This document shows, one piece after another, positions 1 to 8,781 of a DNA stretch of 64,000 nucleotides. Made by a program: the position numbers and the translations under genes. Position 1 is the stretch's first letter; each line of letters opens with the position of its first letter. The DNA lies in NCBI RefSeq assembly GCF_000498495.1, contig NZ_AVCS01000015.1, positions 365,329 through 429,328 of the forward strand, read 5' to 3'. The DNA is from Flavobacterium enshiense DK69 (GTDB lineage Bacteria > Bacteroidota > Bacteroidia > Flavobacteriales > Flavobacteriaceae). The notes beneath the pieces are model-generated. The model saw only the letters and a program-made list of their open reading frames with translations, did not search any database and was not told the origin of the DNA.

Positions 1-1130
1 TTGAAATTGCGTACGGCATCTTTAAAGGCAGTCCAAGTGGCTTCATTTACTTCTAAAGGCACTTTTCCTGCTTTCATAAATGCAGAACGAAGGGCTTCTA
101 TCCTTTCGATTTGGCCTTGCCAGGCACTGTGTGCTGCTACTTGTTCGTTGGCAATGGCTTCTATCTGTGCGATGATTTCCTTTTTCTTAGCCAGATTTTC
201 CACTTCGATTTCTCTTGCTTTAGCGAAAATTGCCTCGCGCTTGTCATGTAATTGCTTGGTCAGCTCGCTGAAACGGTTCCATAATTCTTCACGGTGTTCG
301 CGGGAAACAGGTCCGATTTCTTCTTTCCAGATTTTATGCAATGATTGTAATTCGCGGAAAGCTTTCGGGACATCTTCTTCATTAACCAGTTCTTCAACGC
401 GTGCTATGATTTTTGATTTTAATTCATAGTTGTGTTTAAAGTCAAGGTCGCGTGCTTCACGGTCTAAGTGTAAGTGATCGTAAAAACGTTCAATATGGAA
501 GTGGAAATTGTTCCAAACGTGATTGTATTTGTCGCGCGGAATCGGTCCTGCATTTTTCCAACGGTCACGCAATTCATTAACGGTTTTCAACATTTCCTGC
601 ATGTTTTCGCCGGAATTATCGATAACATTTTTCAGTTCTTCGATGATGGCTAAACGAACATCCAAATTGTGTTTAAGGCTGTTCTGCATTTGTTTGAAAT
701 GCTGGTTTTTCTGGTCTTTATACAGATTGTAAATCGAATCGAATTTGTGTTTTAGCGGGAAATGGTATTCGAATCCGCTGGTGTCACCATTGTTTTCATG
801 ACTGTATTCATCACGTTTTTCCTCAATAAAATGATGGTATTTCGCTATGAATTCTTTTTTGATTTCTTCAACGTGATTGCGAATTGAAAGTAATTTTTCG
901 TTGGTAACCAATTTGTGTAGTTCAGAGGTTAGCTCTTCCATCGACATGGACTCATAGTTCAGCATCGGAATGTCATGTCCCTCACTGATGCTTTCGTCTT
1001 CGCTTTCTTCTGCGTTTGAACTTTCAATAGCTTCAATAGCTGATTGATTTGTTATTTGAGCAGTTTCCTCTTGTGTAATTTGCTCCTGTCCTTCTGCCTG
1101 TGGCAGGTTATCATTCTTTTCTTCTAACAT
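1..1130 (-). CDS. DUF349 domain-containing protein, C-terminus outside the window
   Basis: The minus-strand frame is open from an ATG at 1130 to the left edge, so the C-terminus is missing. About 376 residues are visible. The first 60 residues are acidic and Gln/Glu-rich and look disordered. The rest is charged and helical, with repeated tracts of the DUF349 type (for example a WKNAGPIPRDKYNHVWNNF stretch and later WKEEIGPVSREHREELWNRF), each about 70 residues apart. No signal peptide or membrane segment is visible, so it is probably cytoplasmic. DUF349 proteins are conserved in Bacteroidota and their function is not settled. Identification rests on the repeated W-K-x-x-G-P pattern. Confidence 0.85.
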   Translation of the reverse strand, partial: MLEEKNDNLPQAEGQEQITQEETAQITNQSAIEAIESSNAEESEDESISEGHDIPMLNYESMSMEELTSELHKLVTNEKLLSIRNHVEEIKKEFIAKYHHFIEEKRDEYSHENNGDTSGFEYHFPLKHKFDSIYNLYKDQKNQHFKQMQNSLKHNLDVRLAIIEELKNVIDNSGENMQEMLKTVNELRDRWKNAGPIPRDKYNHVWNNFHFHIERFYDHLHLDREARDLDFKHNYELKSKIIARVEELVNEEDVPKAFRELQSLHKIWKEEIGPVSREHREELWNRFSELTKQLHDKREAIFAKAREIEVENLAKKKEIIAQIEAIANEQVAAHSAWQGQIERIEALRSAFMKAGKVPLEVNEATWTAFKDAVRNF

Positions 1131-1431
1131 TGTAAATAATGCTTAAGTTTAACAAAATTGAGCCGAAAGATACTAAAGCACGCCGATAATTCAAAGGAAA
1201 TCCGGTTAAATGAACAGATTTTTCTGTTTAAATGATAATTGTTCTGAAAGTGAAGCGAATGGTTTGGGCGTGTTTGGTTTCCATGTTCCCGCTGTACGCT
1301 GCAATCTTTTAATTTTTTGTAGTATTAATTTTAAAAATAGAAAAAAATTAAAAGGATTTTCGCTTCCATCGGGGCTATTTCAGGGAAGTTTTTGCTTTTC
1401 GGTAAAATTTGTGATTTTATAAAAAAAACAA
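1131..1431. other. Intergenic region with an intergenic repeat copy
   Basis: This 301-base stretch separates the start of the DUF349 gene from the end of aroE. It contains no convincing gene. Its main content is copy 1 of the intergenic repeat family, at about 1252-1377 and listed separately. Just upstream of the DUF349 start there is a CGAAAGATA box (near 1173) resembling a minus-strand TATCTTTG promoter element with one change. Confidence 0.6.
1252..1377 (-). repeat. Intergenic repeat family, copy 1
   Basis: Read on the minus strand it begins TAGCCCCGATGGAAGCG and continues into AAAATCCTTTTAATTTTT. A complementary arm, AAAAATTAAAAGATTGCAGC, follows after an AT-rich loop, then GTACAGCGGGAACATGG and a tail with CCAAACC and CATTCGCTTC. 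The same blocks recur at 44836-44964 (same strand) and 46940-47034 (opposite strand). The long AT-rich inverted arms suggest a folded RNA or DNA element. In this copy it sits just downstream of aroE in aroE's orientation. Confidence 0.65.
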
Positions 1432-2196
1432 TTATTTATTCCAGATTTCCCAAGCTTTTTCGGCCTGAAAAACCAGCATGTCATAACCGTTTTTGGTCAT
1501 TGCGCCATTTTCTTTGGCTAAACGTAAAAATTTGGTTTCTTCCGGATTGTAAATCAAATCGAAAGCAATGTGGTTTTCGGTAAATAAAGAATAATCCAAA
1601 GGAGGACAATCATCTGTGTTTGGTGAAGTACCTACAGGTGTGGTATTTATGATAATTTGGTATTCTGAAAAAAGTTCCTGAGTCAGTTCGTCGTATGAAA
1701 ACTGATATTCTGTTGGGTTTCGGGAAACAAAATCATAATCGATATGCAGTTTCCGCAAAGCATAGGCAACTGCTTTACTTGCTCCGCCTGTTCCTAGGAT
1801 CAGCGCTCTCTTATGTTGTTTTTTTAGTAGTGGTTGTAATGCTTTTTTAAATCCGTAAAAATCAGAGTTGTAGCCTTTTAAATTGCCGTTTTTTGAAATT
1901 TTGATTACGTTTACTGCTCCAATGACTTCAGCGTTTTTTGATAAAGTCTTTAAGTAAGGTAACACTGCTTCTTTGTAAGGAATGGTTACATTCAGGCCTT
2001 TCAGGTTTTTGGTGTTAGCCAAAATTGTCGGAAATTCGCTGATGGAACCTATGTCAAAATTTTTATACGAATAATGTGTGAAATTGATTTTTTCAAATTT
2101 CTCCGTAAAGTATTTTTTGGAAAACGAATAGCTGATATTCTTTCCAATTAATCCAAATTTTTTCTTTTTCGGTTTTTTTGCTTTTTTCGATTCCAT
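1432..2196 (-). CDS. aroE: Shikimate dehydrogenase
   Basis: Predicted NADP-dependent reductase converting 3-dehydroshikimate to shikimate in aromatic amino acid synthesis, in the cytoplasm. At 254 residues it is near the family norm of about 270. The substrate domain has NVTIPYK with the catalytic Lys at residue 75 and GYNSDFYG with the catalytic Asp at 112. The Rossmann loop GTGGASKA is at 135-142. The C-terminal part has NTTPVG and a YDMLVFQA motif. The N-terminus carries an unusual Lys-rich extension (residues 4-13) before the conserved FGLIG strand, and no later in-frame ATG lies before that strand. A terminator from the upstream TPR gene lies just before the start. Confidence 0.95.
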   Translation of the reverse strand: MESKKAKKPKKKKFGLIGKNISYSFSKKYFTEKFEKINFTHYSYKNFDIGSISEFPTILANTKNLKGLNVTIPYKEAVLPYLKTLSKNAEVIGAVNVIKISKNGNLKGYNSDFYGFKKALQPLLKKQHKRALILGTGGASKAVAYALRKLHIDYDFVSRNPTEYQFSYDELTQELFSEYQIIINTTPVGTSPNTDDCPPLDYSLFTENHIAFDLIYNPEETKFLRLAKENGAMTKNGYDMLVFQAEKAWEIWNK

Positions 2197-2230
2197 TTCT
2201 TATTCGTGTAAGAGTTTGAACATTTTATAC

Positions 2231-2267
2231 TATAAAAAAAACGGTCAATTAGATTCTAATTGACCGT
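2231..2267 (-). terminator. Rho-independent terminator after the TPR gene
   Basis: Near-perfect 13-bp inverted repeat: ACGGTCAATTAGA at 2241-2253 and its complement at 2255-2267. On the minus strand it is followed by a run of T (complement of the A-run at 2234-2241). It lies 30 bases past the stop of the minus-strand TPR gene. Confidence 0.85.
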
Positions 2268-2296
2268 AAAGTTAATAGTAAAATGTCGTATTTGGT

Positions 2297-3703
2297 TTAC
2301 TCTTCGTTTGCTTTTTTATGTTTTTCGACAGCATTTTGGACAATTTTTCGGTTCCAGATTACAGGGAATAATTCTTCCAGCACTGTTCTGTTTTCGAAAT
2401 TCAGTCGCAATCCGTTGGCAAGGTGGAATTTTCCTTTAGTATCATCCTGAAGCATAAAATACAAGCCTGCTAGGCGATATTCCACTTCGTATTCTTCCGG
2501 GAAATATTCGGTTGCCTGTAATAGCGTTTGGACGGCACTTTCAAATTCGCCCAGAAACTGTAAAATATCTGACCAGAATAACCAGGTGTCTAATTCACAA
2601 TCGCCATATTCCACTGCTTTTCGGTAACCATATTCTGCTTCTTCAAAGAAATGCAACGCTTTGTTTATTGTAGCATATCGTTTCCAGTATAATTTGTTTT
2701 CATTATCTATTCCAAGGGCTTTATTTGCATAGTATAAGGCTTTTTGGAAATTTTTCAGACGAATGTAAAAGTCGGTTATGGCAATCCATGCTTTGTCTAA
2801 TAAAGGATCTTCGTGAACGGTTTTTAAATAGAACTGCAGTGCTAATTCAGTGTTGCCTAATTTTTCATGACATTTCCCTACGCGTAATAAGGCGAAAGAT
2901 GTAGCGTCATCCAATTCCATAGTTACCATATAACAGTCAATGGCTTCCTGGTATTTTTTTAGTTTTTCCAAAGCTTTAGCTTTTTCAAGATAAGCGCCAA
3001 GGAAATTTTCATCGATCAGGGTAGCATAATCGAAAGCTCGAACAGCTTGGTCATAATCCTTTATGGTATAATATTGGCGTCCAAGTTGGTGCCATGCGAC
3101 TTCGCTGTAAGGGTTTCGGTCAATGAAACTGTTCAGGAACAAAATAGCTTCGTTGTTCTGGTCTAAGAAGTCAAAACAGTATACGACATTATATAGGGCG
3201 GAATGATCGTCTAAATCTTCGTCCAGGCATTTAATGAAGTTTTCCTTTGCCAGTTCCAATTCGTCCATGAATAAATATTCCATCCCGATTAAGGAATAAA
3301 CATCCACATAATCGTCGGTATATTTCAGTGCATATTTTAGTAATTCAACGGCTTTTTCGTGTTCATCCCTTTTCGAATGAATATTAGCCTTTAGAATATA
3401 AATTTCTTCGTTTGTAGGTTCGAGGGCATATAACTCGTTTAGCATTTTTTCAGCTATGTCGAGTTTGTCCTCAAAAATTAAAAGTTCTACTTGAACCAAC
3501 TTCAAACCGGTCGATTTGGGGTGTTGTTCTAAGCCTAATTTTAAAGCCTTTTTGGCCAAGTTTATTCTGCCCGTGTCGAGATAATGAAGAATAATGTCTT
3601 CAAACTCTTCCGAGTCAAAGAAGAATACCTTGTTGGTTTTCAACATAGATTCAAACTTTGATAAGGATAAACTGTTTTCCTCTTCCTCGTTACTCAAATA
3701 CAT
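2297..3703 (-). CDS. Tetratricopeptide repeat protein
   Basis: Acidic, all-helical protein of about 468 residues with successive 34-residue TPR units from roughly residue 35 to the C-terminus. Typical motifs are WHQLGRQYYTIKDYDQAVRAF and the Ala/Tyr/Pro spacing of TPRs. No signal peptide or membrane span is visible, so it is expected in the cytoplasm as a protein-interaction scaffold. The frame is open to a TTG at 3709, but an ATG at 3703 starting MYLSNEEEEN is the better start. It has its own terminator at 2231-2267. A specific partner or role cannot be read from the sequence. Confidence 0.85.
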   Translation of the reverse strand: MYLSNEEEENSLSLSKFESMLKTNKVFFFDSEEFEDIILHYLDTGRINLAKKALKLGLEQHPKSTGLKLVQVELLIFEDKLDIAEKMLNELYALEPTNEEIYILKANIHSKRDEHEKAVELLKYALKYTDDYVDVYSLIGMEYLFMDELELAKENFIKCLDEDLDDHSALYNVVYCFDFLDQNNEAILFLNSFIDRNPYSEVAWHQLGRQYYTIKDYDQAVRAFDYATLIDENFLGAYLEKAKALEKLKKYQEAIDCYMVTMELDDATSFALLRVGKCHEKLGNTELALQFYLKTVHEDPLLDKAWIAITDFYIRLKNFQKALYYANKALGIDNENKLYWKRYATINKALHFFEEAEYGYRKAVEYGDCELDTWLFWSDILQFLGEFESAVQTLLQATEYFPEEYEVEYRLAGLYFMLQDDTKGKFHLANGLRLNFENRTVLEELFPVIWNRKIVQNAVEKHKKANEE

Positions 3704-3839
3704 ACTCAACTTGTTTAAAATTATCCCTATTAAAATTACTAAAGGTTTTAGGCCTTTTAGTGATGAACGTTTTTATGTTGTAAACAATATTATTAACAAT
3801 TGATTTGTGGTTTTTTGCTATTGGTTACCAGTTGTTTAA

Positions 3840-5039
3840 TTATTCCTCACTCATTAATTCCTCCATCACTTCATTCATAGCTTCAAGAATGATGCCACAA
3901 CCTTCTTCAATCTCCTCATTAGTAAGAGTAAGGGGCGGAGTGATGCGGATGGCGCACCCTTCGAACAGCAGCCAAAATAAGATAAGTCCTTTGTCCTGAC
4001 ATTTAAAAATGACTTTATTGGTGATTTCAGGACTTTCTGTCATTGCGGCCAGCATTAAACCTTCGCCTCGAACCTCTTTAATTAAAGGATGTACTAGTAA
4101 TTTACGAATTAATTGCTCTTTTTCCAATGTTTGAGGCATTAAATCCGTTTCAAGGAGCTCTTTTAACGTTGCAAGACATGCTGCGGCTATAACCGGATGT
4201 CCCCCGAAAGTAGTAATATGCCCTAATTTTGGATCGTGGCTCAGCAAATCCATGTATTCTGTTTTGGCCATAAAAGCGCCTACAGGCATGCCGCCGCCCA
4301 TTCCTTTGCCCATTACAACAACATCGGGAATAATATCATAATTCTGGAATCCGAACAGTTTTCCTGTACGTCCGAATCCGGGCTGAATTTCGTCTAAAAT
4401 CAATAAAGCACCAACTTCATCACAACGCTGACGTACTTTTTTCAGGAAATCATTATGAGGCTGAATGAATCCGGCTCCACCCTGAATGGTTTCCATGATG
4501 ATTCCGGCCGTTTTTTCTGTGATTTTCAGTAAATCTTCTTCGTTGTTGAATGTTATAAAATCCACATCCGGAATTAACGGACGGAAGATTTGCTTGCGTT
4601 CTTCAAATCCCATCACGCTCATCGAACCCATTGTATTTCCGTGATAAGCATTATAACATGAAATAAGTTGGCTTCTTCCGGTTACGCGGCGGGCTAATTT
4701 TAAAGCTCCTTCTGTAGCTTCCGTTCCTGAATTTACCAAATAGACTTTATCTAATGGATCAGGCGTGTTTTCTGCCAATAATTTACATAGTTCTACCGCA
4801 GGATCCTGTGCGTATTCACCGTAAACCATTACGTGTGCATATTTGTCCAGCTGGTTTACAATAGCTTCCCGGACTCTGGGGTGTTGATGCCCAAGTGTGC
4901 AGGCAGAAACACCGGCTACGAAGTCCAAATAGGCTTTTCCTTTGGTGTCGTATATATAGGAACCTTTGGCATGTGAAACCTCCATTCCTAAAGGATAAGG
5001 AGAGGTTTGGGCCTGATATTTATAGAAATCTTTAAGCAT
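3840..5039 (-). CDS. Class III (ornithine-type) aminotransferase, PLP-dependent
   Basis: A 399-residue fold-type I aminotransferase of the acetylornithine/ornithine/GABA subgroup. Visible motifs are NSGTEATEGALKLAR at 103-117, AYHGNTMGS at 131-139, LDEIQPGFGRTG at 215-226 (PLP-binding Asp 216), and the Schiff-base Lys 245 in VMGKGMGGG. The substrate cannot be fixed from sequence. No arginine-biosynthesis genes are adjacent, which argues against assigning argD. It lies 61 bases downstream of the OstA-like gene on the same strand and could be co-transcribed. The spacer contains a perfect 9-bp hairpin (5064-5092) without a T-run. Confidence 0.88.
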   Translation of the reverse strand: MLKDFYKYQAQTSPYPLGMEVSHAKGSYIYDTKGKAYLDFVAGVSACTLGHQHPRVREAIVNQLDKYAHVMVYGEYAQDPAVELCKLLAENTPDPLDKVYLVNSGTEATEGALKLARRVTGRSQLISCYNAYHGNTMGSMSVMGFEERKQIFRPLIPDVDFITFNNEEDLLKITEKTAGIIMETIQGGAGFIQPHNDFLKKVRQRCDEVGALLILDEIQPGFGRTGKLFGFQNYDIIPDVVVMGKGMGGGMPVGAFMAKTEYMDLLSHDPKLGHITTFGGHPVIAAACLATLKELLETDLMPQTLEKEQLIRKLLVHPLIKEVRGEGLMLAAMTESPEITNKVIFKCQDKGLILFWLLFEGCAIRITPPLTLTNEEIEEGCGIILEAMNEVMEELMSEE

Positions 5040-5063
5040 TGTTAAGGGGCTGGGATTTGATTA

Positions 5064-5092
5064 TGCAGTTATTTGAAAAATAGATAACTGCA
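5064..5092. other. Hairpin between the OstA-like gene and the aminotransferase gene
   Basis: Perfect 9-bp inverted repeat TGCAGTTAT / ATAACTGCA with an 11-base loop. There is no flanking T-run on either strand, so an intrinsic terminator is unlikely. It could be a processing site or an operator. Confidence 0.4.
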
Positions 5093-5100
5093 ATCGTATA

Positions 5101-6756
5101 CTATTTCTTTTTCTTCTTTTTAGCTGGCGAAGTTGTTTTCTTTTCCGGTTTGCCGTAGTTTAAAGTTTCCTTTTTAACTTCCATTGGTTTTTCGGCTTTC
5201 AGTGATTCTTTTTTGCTTTCGATGGCTATTTTTTCACCCAATTCGGTTTCTTCTTTCGGGAAAATATCGGCCAGGGTTTTGATTTCTTCGTCTCCTCGCC
5301 AGATGAATCCTCTAAGTTTTCGTGCGTTTTCAGGTAAGTCCTTTTCGGGATAAATCTGTCCTTCCGGATTCACGAATTTGGTCACTGTTTGAATTTTGTT
5401 GTCTTCCAATTCCAGATGAATCGAACTGCAAACGCCTTTATCGATTCCTACTAATTCGTTTTTGTCATTATACATGTAGTAAATCATTTCTGCATTTTTT
5501 ACCATGTCGACTTCATAGAGTTTGTTGTCTCGGAATTTCCCGTACAGATTCAGTCCTTTTACCTGATTATAACCATTGCCAATCGTATCTTTCTGTATAA
5601 TAAAAGCATCGTTCATCACTTTTAAGGAATCCATTTTTTCTGTTTTGTTATTGCCAATCAGGTGCATTATCTCTCCGGTTAATTGGCTTTTTTGACTCCA
5701 TAGAATAGGTCTTCCGATTAATTGCGTCAATCCTTTTTTCTGATCGGAATGAATTGAATCGCATTTTCCGCTCATGTCTGACTTATATATTCTTGCATTG
5801 TTAAACCCGCGTACAATGCGTTCTCCTGGTTTTCCTGTAACAAGTAAACGCTTTGCGTGAATGTAAACCGAATCGTTTTCTACAAAGGAAGAAACCAATG
5901 CTTTTTTGGTTATAAACATGGAATCTTTGTTTTTATACATCTCAGCATAATGTCCTTTTACAACCATGCGGTTGATACTGTCTGTAATTTTTACATTATT
6001 GATGGCCTTGGAAAATTCCTGTTTCCGGTCGTAATAAATCTTATCGCCCTTTATTTTCCGGTTTTTGTAGGTGATTGTTGAGTTTTTTGACAGGTTGGAC
6101 GTGTGGTTTTTGGTGTCGTAAAAACCGTTTTCCGTGTAAATTACATTCTCTTTACTGGTAATGGTAGACGGACCAAAAACATATGCATGTCCGGAATTGT
6201 CATAAAAATCCAAATGGTTCGTTTTTATTGTGCATTGCGGATTGGTGACTGTTACTGCTGTTTTAAACTGGTATTTCTTTTCGTTTAAAAAATAACGTCC
6301 CGATTTACTTCTTAAGGTGTTTTCTTTGTTGATGATGGTTCCGTAAGTGTTGTAGTATGCTTGTTGGATGGCTCTGTCGAAGTTGATTGTGTCTGTTGTT
6401 AAAGTAGATTCCGGCGAGCGTAAAACCACATCTCCCGTTGCAAAAGCAAATTTTTGATTTCCGTTGTATTCTGCATATTTACTGGTCATTGAAATGGAGT
6501 CTCCTTGGTTCAAGCGGACACTTCCAAAGGCTTTTACGTAGTTTTCATCTTTAAAATGATAGGCTTTGTTGCAATTGATAATTACCCCGTCGTGTTCTAC
6601 CTGAACGTTTCCTGTGAATAGAATGGCACCCGGAATTTCGGTTTGATCCATGTCGATGAAATCAGAATGGACAATTCGTATAATTTTTTTGTCTTGAGCT
6701 AAAGAGGTAAGTCCAACAAAAAAGGCACTTAATATGAATAGGATGTGTTTTTTCAA
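5101..6756 (-). CDS. OstA/LptA-like periplasmic protein
   Basis: A 551-residue secreted protein with a clear signal peptide (MKKHILFILSAFFVGLTSLAQ). The body is rich in short beta-strand repeats such as TGNVQVEHDGVIINCNKAYHF and ATGDVVLRSPESTLTTDTI, as in the LptA/OstA jellyroll family that binds or transports lipopolysaccharide. The C-terminus is a Lys/Pro-rich tail ending in six lysines. The start codon is TTG at 6756, chosen because the signal peptide begins exactly there and no in-frame ATG precedes it. A TAAATTTG promoter box lies 17 bases upstream. Most likely it acts in outer-membrane LPS assembly, though a homologue-specific role is unproven. Confidence 0.8.
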   Translation of the reverse strand: MKKHILFILSAFFVGLTSLAQDKKIIRIVHSDFIDMDQTEIPGAILFTGNVQVEHDGVIINCNKAYHFKDENYVKAFGSVRLNQGDSISMTSKYAEYNGNQKFAFATGDVVLRSPESTLTTDTINFDRAIQQAYYNTYGTIINKENTLRSKSGRYFLNEKKYQFKTAVTVTNPQCTIKTNHLDFYDNSGHAYVFGPSTITSKENVIYTENGFYDTKNHTSNLSKNSTITYKNRKIKGDKIYYDRKQEFSKAINNVKITDSINRMVVKGHYAEMYKNKDSMFITKKALVSSFVENDSVYIHAKRLLVTGKPGERIVRGFNNARIYKSDMSGKCDSIHSDQKKGLTQLIGRPILWSQKSQLTGEIMHLIGNNKTEKMDSLKVMNDAFIIQKDTIGNGYNQVKGLNLYGKFRDNKLYEVDMVKNAEMIYYMYNDKNELVGIDKGVCSSIHLELEDNKIQTVTKFVNPEGQIYPEKDLPENARKLRGFIWRGDEEIKTLADIFPKEETELGEKIAIESKKESLKAEKPMEVKKETLNYGKPEKKTTSPAKKKKKK

Positions 6757-6772
6757 GGCGTGAAATTTTGCC

Positions 6773-6780
6773 CAAATTTA
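6773..6780 (-). promoter_or_regulatory. Predicted -7 box for the OstA-like gene
   Basis: TAAATTTG on the minus strand matches the Bacteroidota housekeeping element TAnnTTTG. The implied leader to the TTG start at 6756 is only about 10 bases. Confidence 0.55.
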
Positions 6781-6884
6781 AGTAAAATCCGTGAAAGCCG
6801 ATTTTTATTAAGAATTATTTGTGTTGTTGTGAGGGAAAGGGAAGAAAAGGGGTAAGGGAGAGGGTAAAAGAAAAACCGTAGCAA

Positions 6885-6914
6885 TAAAAAAAAACGCCTT
6901 CCAAAGAAGGCGTT
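6885..6914 (-). terminator. Terminator of purA
   Basis: Perfect 9-bp inverted repeat AACGCCTTC (6893-6901) / GAAGGCGTT (6906-6914) with a 4-base loop. On the minus strand a T-run of about nine follows (A-run at 6886-6894). It lies just past the purA stop. Confidence 0.9.
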
Positions 6915-6920
6915 TTTGAA

Positions 6921-8192
6921 TTATTTCATGATTGTCTGTGTTCTGTCTGGTCCTACAGAAATCACTTTGATTGGAACTCCAACTTCTTTTTCGATGAATT
7001 CCACATATTCTTTCAATTCGGCAGGAAGTTCGTCGTATTTGGTCATGCCTGTTAAATCAGCTTTCCATCCTTTTTTCTCCACATAAACCGGAGTTACGTT
7101 TTCTTCCTCAATGTTATAAGGCAAGTGGTTGATTATGTCGCCTTTGTATTTGTATCCTGTACAAACTCTTAAAGTGTCGAAACCTGAAAGAACGTCGCCT
7201 TTCATCATGTATAACTGAGTAACACCGTTTACTTGTACGGCATATTTTAAGGCTACAAGGTCTAACCATCCGCAACGACGCGCACGTCCGGTAACAGAAC
7301 CGAATTCGTTTCCTACTTTAGCCATGGTTTGTCCGTCTTCGTCGAATAATTCGGTTGGGAAAGGTCCGCTACCAACACGGGTAGTGTATGCTTTGAAAAT
7401 TCCGAATACATCTTTTACTTTATTAGGAGCGATTCCTAACCCTGTACAAGCTCCGGCAGCAGTAGTGTTTGATGAAGTAACGAACGGGTAAGTTCCGAAA
7501 TCAATATCAAGTAATGAGCCCTGAGCACCTTCAGCAAGGATTGATTTTCCGGCTTTCATTGCGCTGTTTAGATATTCTTCGCTGTCAATGAACTGTAATG
7601 ATTTTAAAACTTCAATTGCTTCAAAAAACTCAGTTTCCATTTCCTGTAGATTGTACTGCATGTCAACATCATAAAACGAAATCATCGCTTCATGTTTGTC
7701 GGCTAAAGCTCTGTAGCGCTCTTTAAAATCAGTAAGCTCAATATCTCCTACACGGATTCCGTTTCTACCTGTCTTGTCCATATAAGTTGGGCCAATTCCT
7801 TTTAAGGTAGAACCGATTTTTGCTTTTCCTTTTGCTGTTTCTGAAGCAGCATCCAATAAGCGGTGTGTTGGTAATATTAAATGAGCTTTTCTGGAAATCA
7901 GTAGTTTAGATTTGATGTCCATGTTGAATTTCTCAAGACCTTCCAATTCTTTTTGGAAAACCACCGGATCGATAACTACACCGTTTCCGATGATGTTAAC
8001 TGCTGTTTTGTGGAAAATCCCTGAAGGGATAGTTCTTAAAACGTGTTTGATTCCGTCAAATTCTAAAGTGTGTCCAGCGTTAGGTCCGCCCTGAAAACGA
8101 GCTATGATGTCGTATTTTGAAGTAAGAACATCAACGATTTTTCCTTTGCCTTCGTCGCCCCACTGTAAGCCTAGCAGTAAATCTACTGTCAT
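6921..8192 (-). CDS. purA: Adenylosuccinate synthase
   Basis: Predicted to catalyse GTP-dependent joining of IMP and aspartate, the first committed step to AMP. At 423 residues it matches the family length. The phosphate-binding glycine loop WGDEGKGK is at 11-18 with the catalytic Asp 13, and NAGHT follows near residue 40. GIGPTYMDK, EGAQGSLLDIDFGTYPFVTSSNT and the GxTGRARRCGWLD region are all present. It lies 62 bases downstream of the Fur-family gene on the same strand and ends at a strong terminator. No promoter of the TAnnTTTG type was found in that spacer, so co-transcription is likely. Confidence 0.97.
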   Translation of the reverse strand: MTVDLLLGLQWGDEGKGKIVDVLTSKYDIIARFQGGPNAGHTLEFDGIKHVLRTIPSGIFHKTAVNIIGNGVVIDPVVFQKELEGLEKFNMDIKSKLLISRKAHLILPTHRLLDAASETAKGKAKIGSTLKGIGPTYMDKTGRNGIRVGDIELTDFKERYRALADKHEAMISFYDVDMQYNLQEMETEFFEAIEVLKSLQFIDSEEYLNSAMKAGKSILAEGAQGSLLDIDFGTYPFVTSSNTTAAGACTGLGIAPNKVKDVFGIFKAYTTRVGSGPFPTELFDEDGQTMAKVGNEFGSVTGRARRCGWLDLVALKYAVQVNGVTQLYMMKGDVLSGFDTLRVCTGYKYKGDIINHLPYNIEEENVTPVYVEKKGWKADLTGMTKYDELPAELKEYVEFIEKEVGVPIKVISVGPDRTQTIMK

Positions 8193-8254
8193 TGTGTTGT
8201 TTGTTATTTTAGTTGTTTTATATTTTTTAAGAATGCTTAAACAAGCAATTCTGT

Positions 8255-8695
8255 TTATTCTTGTTTTTTTGTAGCGTAAAAATAAAGCGAATGGTTGTGA
8301 ATGCTAATGCCGAAAATTTCTTCGATGGTTTGCTTTATCGTTTGGATTCTCGGGTCACAGAATTCGATTACTTCGCCAGTGTCGCTCATAATGATGTGAT
8401 CATGTTGTTTGTCGAAATAGGATTTTTCGTAATGAGCCTGATTCTGACCAAACTGATGGCGTCTTACCAAACCGCATTCCAATAACAATTCAATCGTGTT
8501 GTAAAGCGTAGCACGGCTCACACGATAGTTTTTGTTTTTCATTTTGATGTACAGCGATTCAATGTCAAAATGATCCTGACTTTCGTAAATTTCCTGAAGG
8601 ATAGCATAGCGTTCCGGCGTTTTGCGGTGCCCTTTTTCTTCAAGATATTTCGTGAATACTGATTTTACAATTTCCTGATTCTTATTGTTTTCCAT
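8255..8695 (-). CDS. Fur-family transcriptional regulator
   Basis: A 146-residue protein with the Fur layout: an N-terminal winged helix ([18 protein letters not shown], then [20 protein letters not shown] at about 57-76) and a C-terminal dimerisation and metal domain ([18 protein letters not shown]). The usual paired CxxC zinc sites of classical Fur/PerR are absent; the only cysteines visible are in LLECG and EFCDP. The effector metal (iron, manganese, zinc or peroxide sensing) therefore cannot be assigned. It lies between relA/spoT and purA on the same strand and has its own predicted promoter. Confidence 0.88.
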   Translation of the reverse strand: MENNKNQEIVKSVFTKYLEEKGHRKTPERYAILQEIYESQDHFDIESLYIKMKNKNYRVSRATLYNTIELLLECGLVRRHQFGQNQAHYEKSYFDKQHDHIIMSDTGEVIEFCDPRIQTIKQTIEEIFGISIHNHSLYFYATKKQE

Positions 8696-8719
8696 TTAAG
8701 GCTTGCTATAAAAGACCGG

Positions 8720-8727
8720 CAAAGATA
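8720..8727 (-). promoter_or_regulatory. Predicted -7 box for the Fur-family gene
   Basis: TATCTTTG on the minus strand, an exact TAnnTTTG match, 25 bases upstream of the ATG at 8695. Confidence 0.65.
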
Positions 8728-8781
8728 CGGTTATTTTTTGTGAGGTGAAAGATTTAATGTAGATACTTTATCAAAAGCTTT

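Noticed and set aside
1..732. Plus-strand frames opposite the DUF349 gene
   Set aside because: Shadows of the minus-strand gene. Their products are Ser/Arg/Cys-rich without domains, whereas the minus frame gives a clear DUF349 protein.
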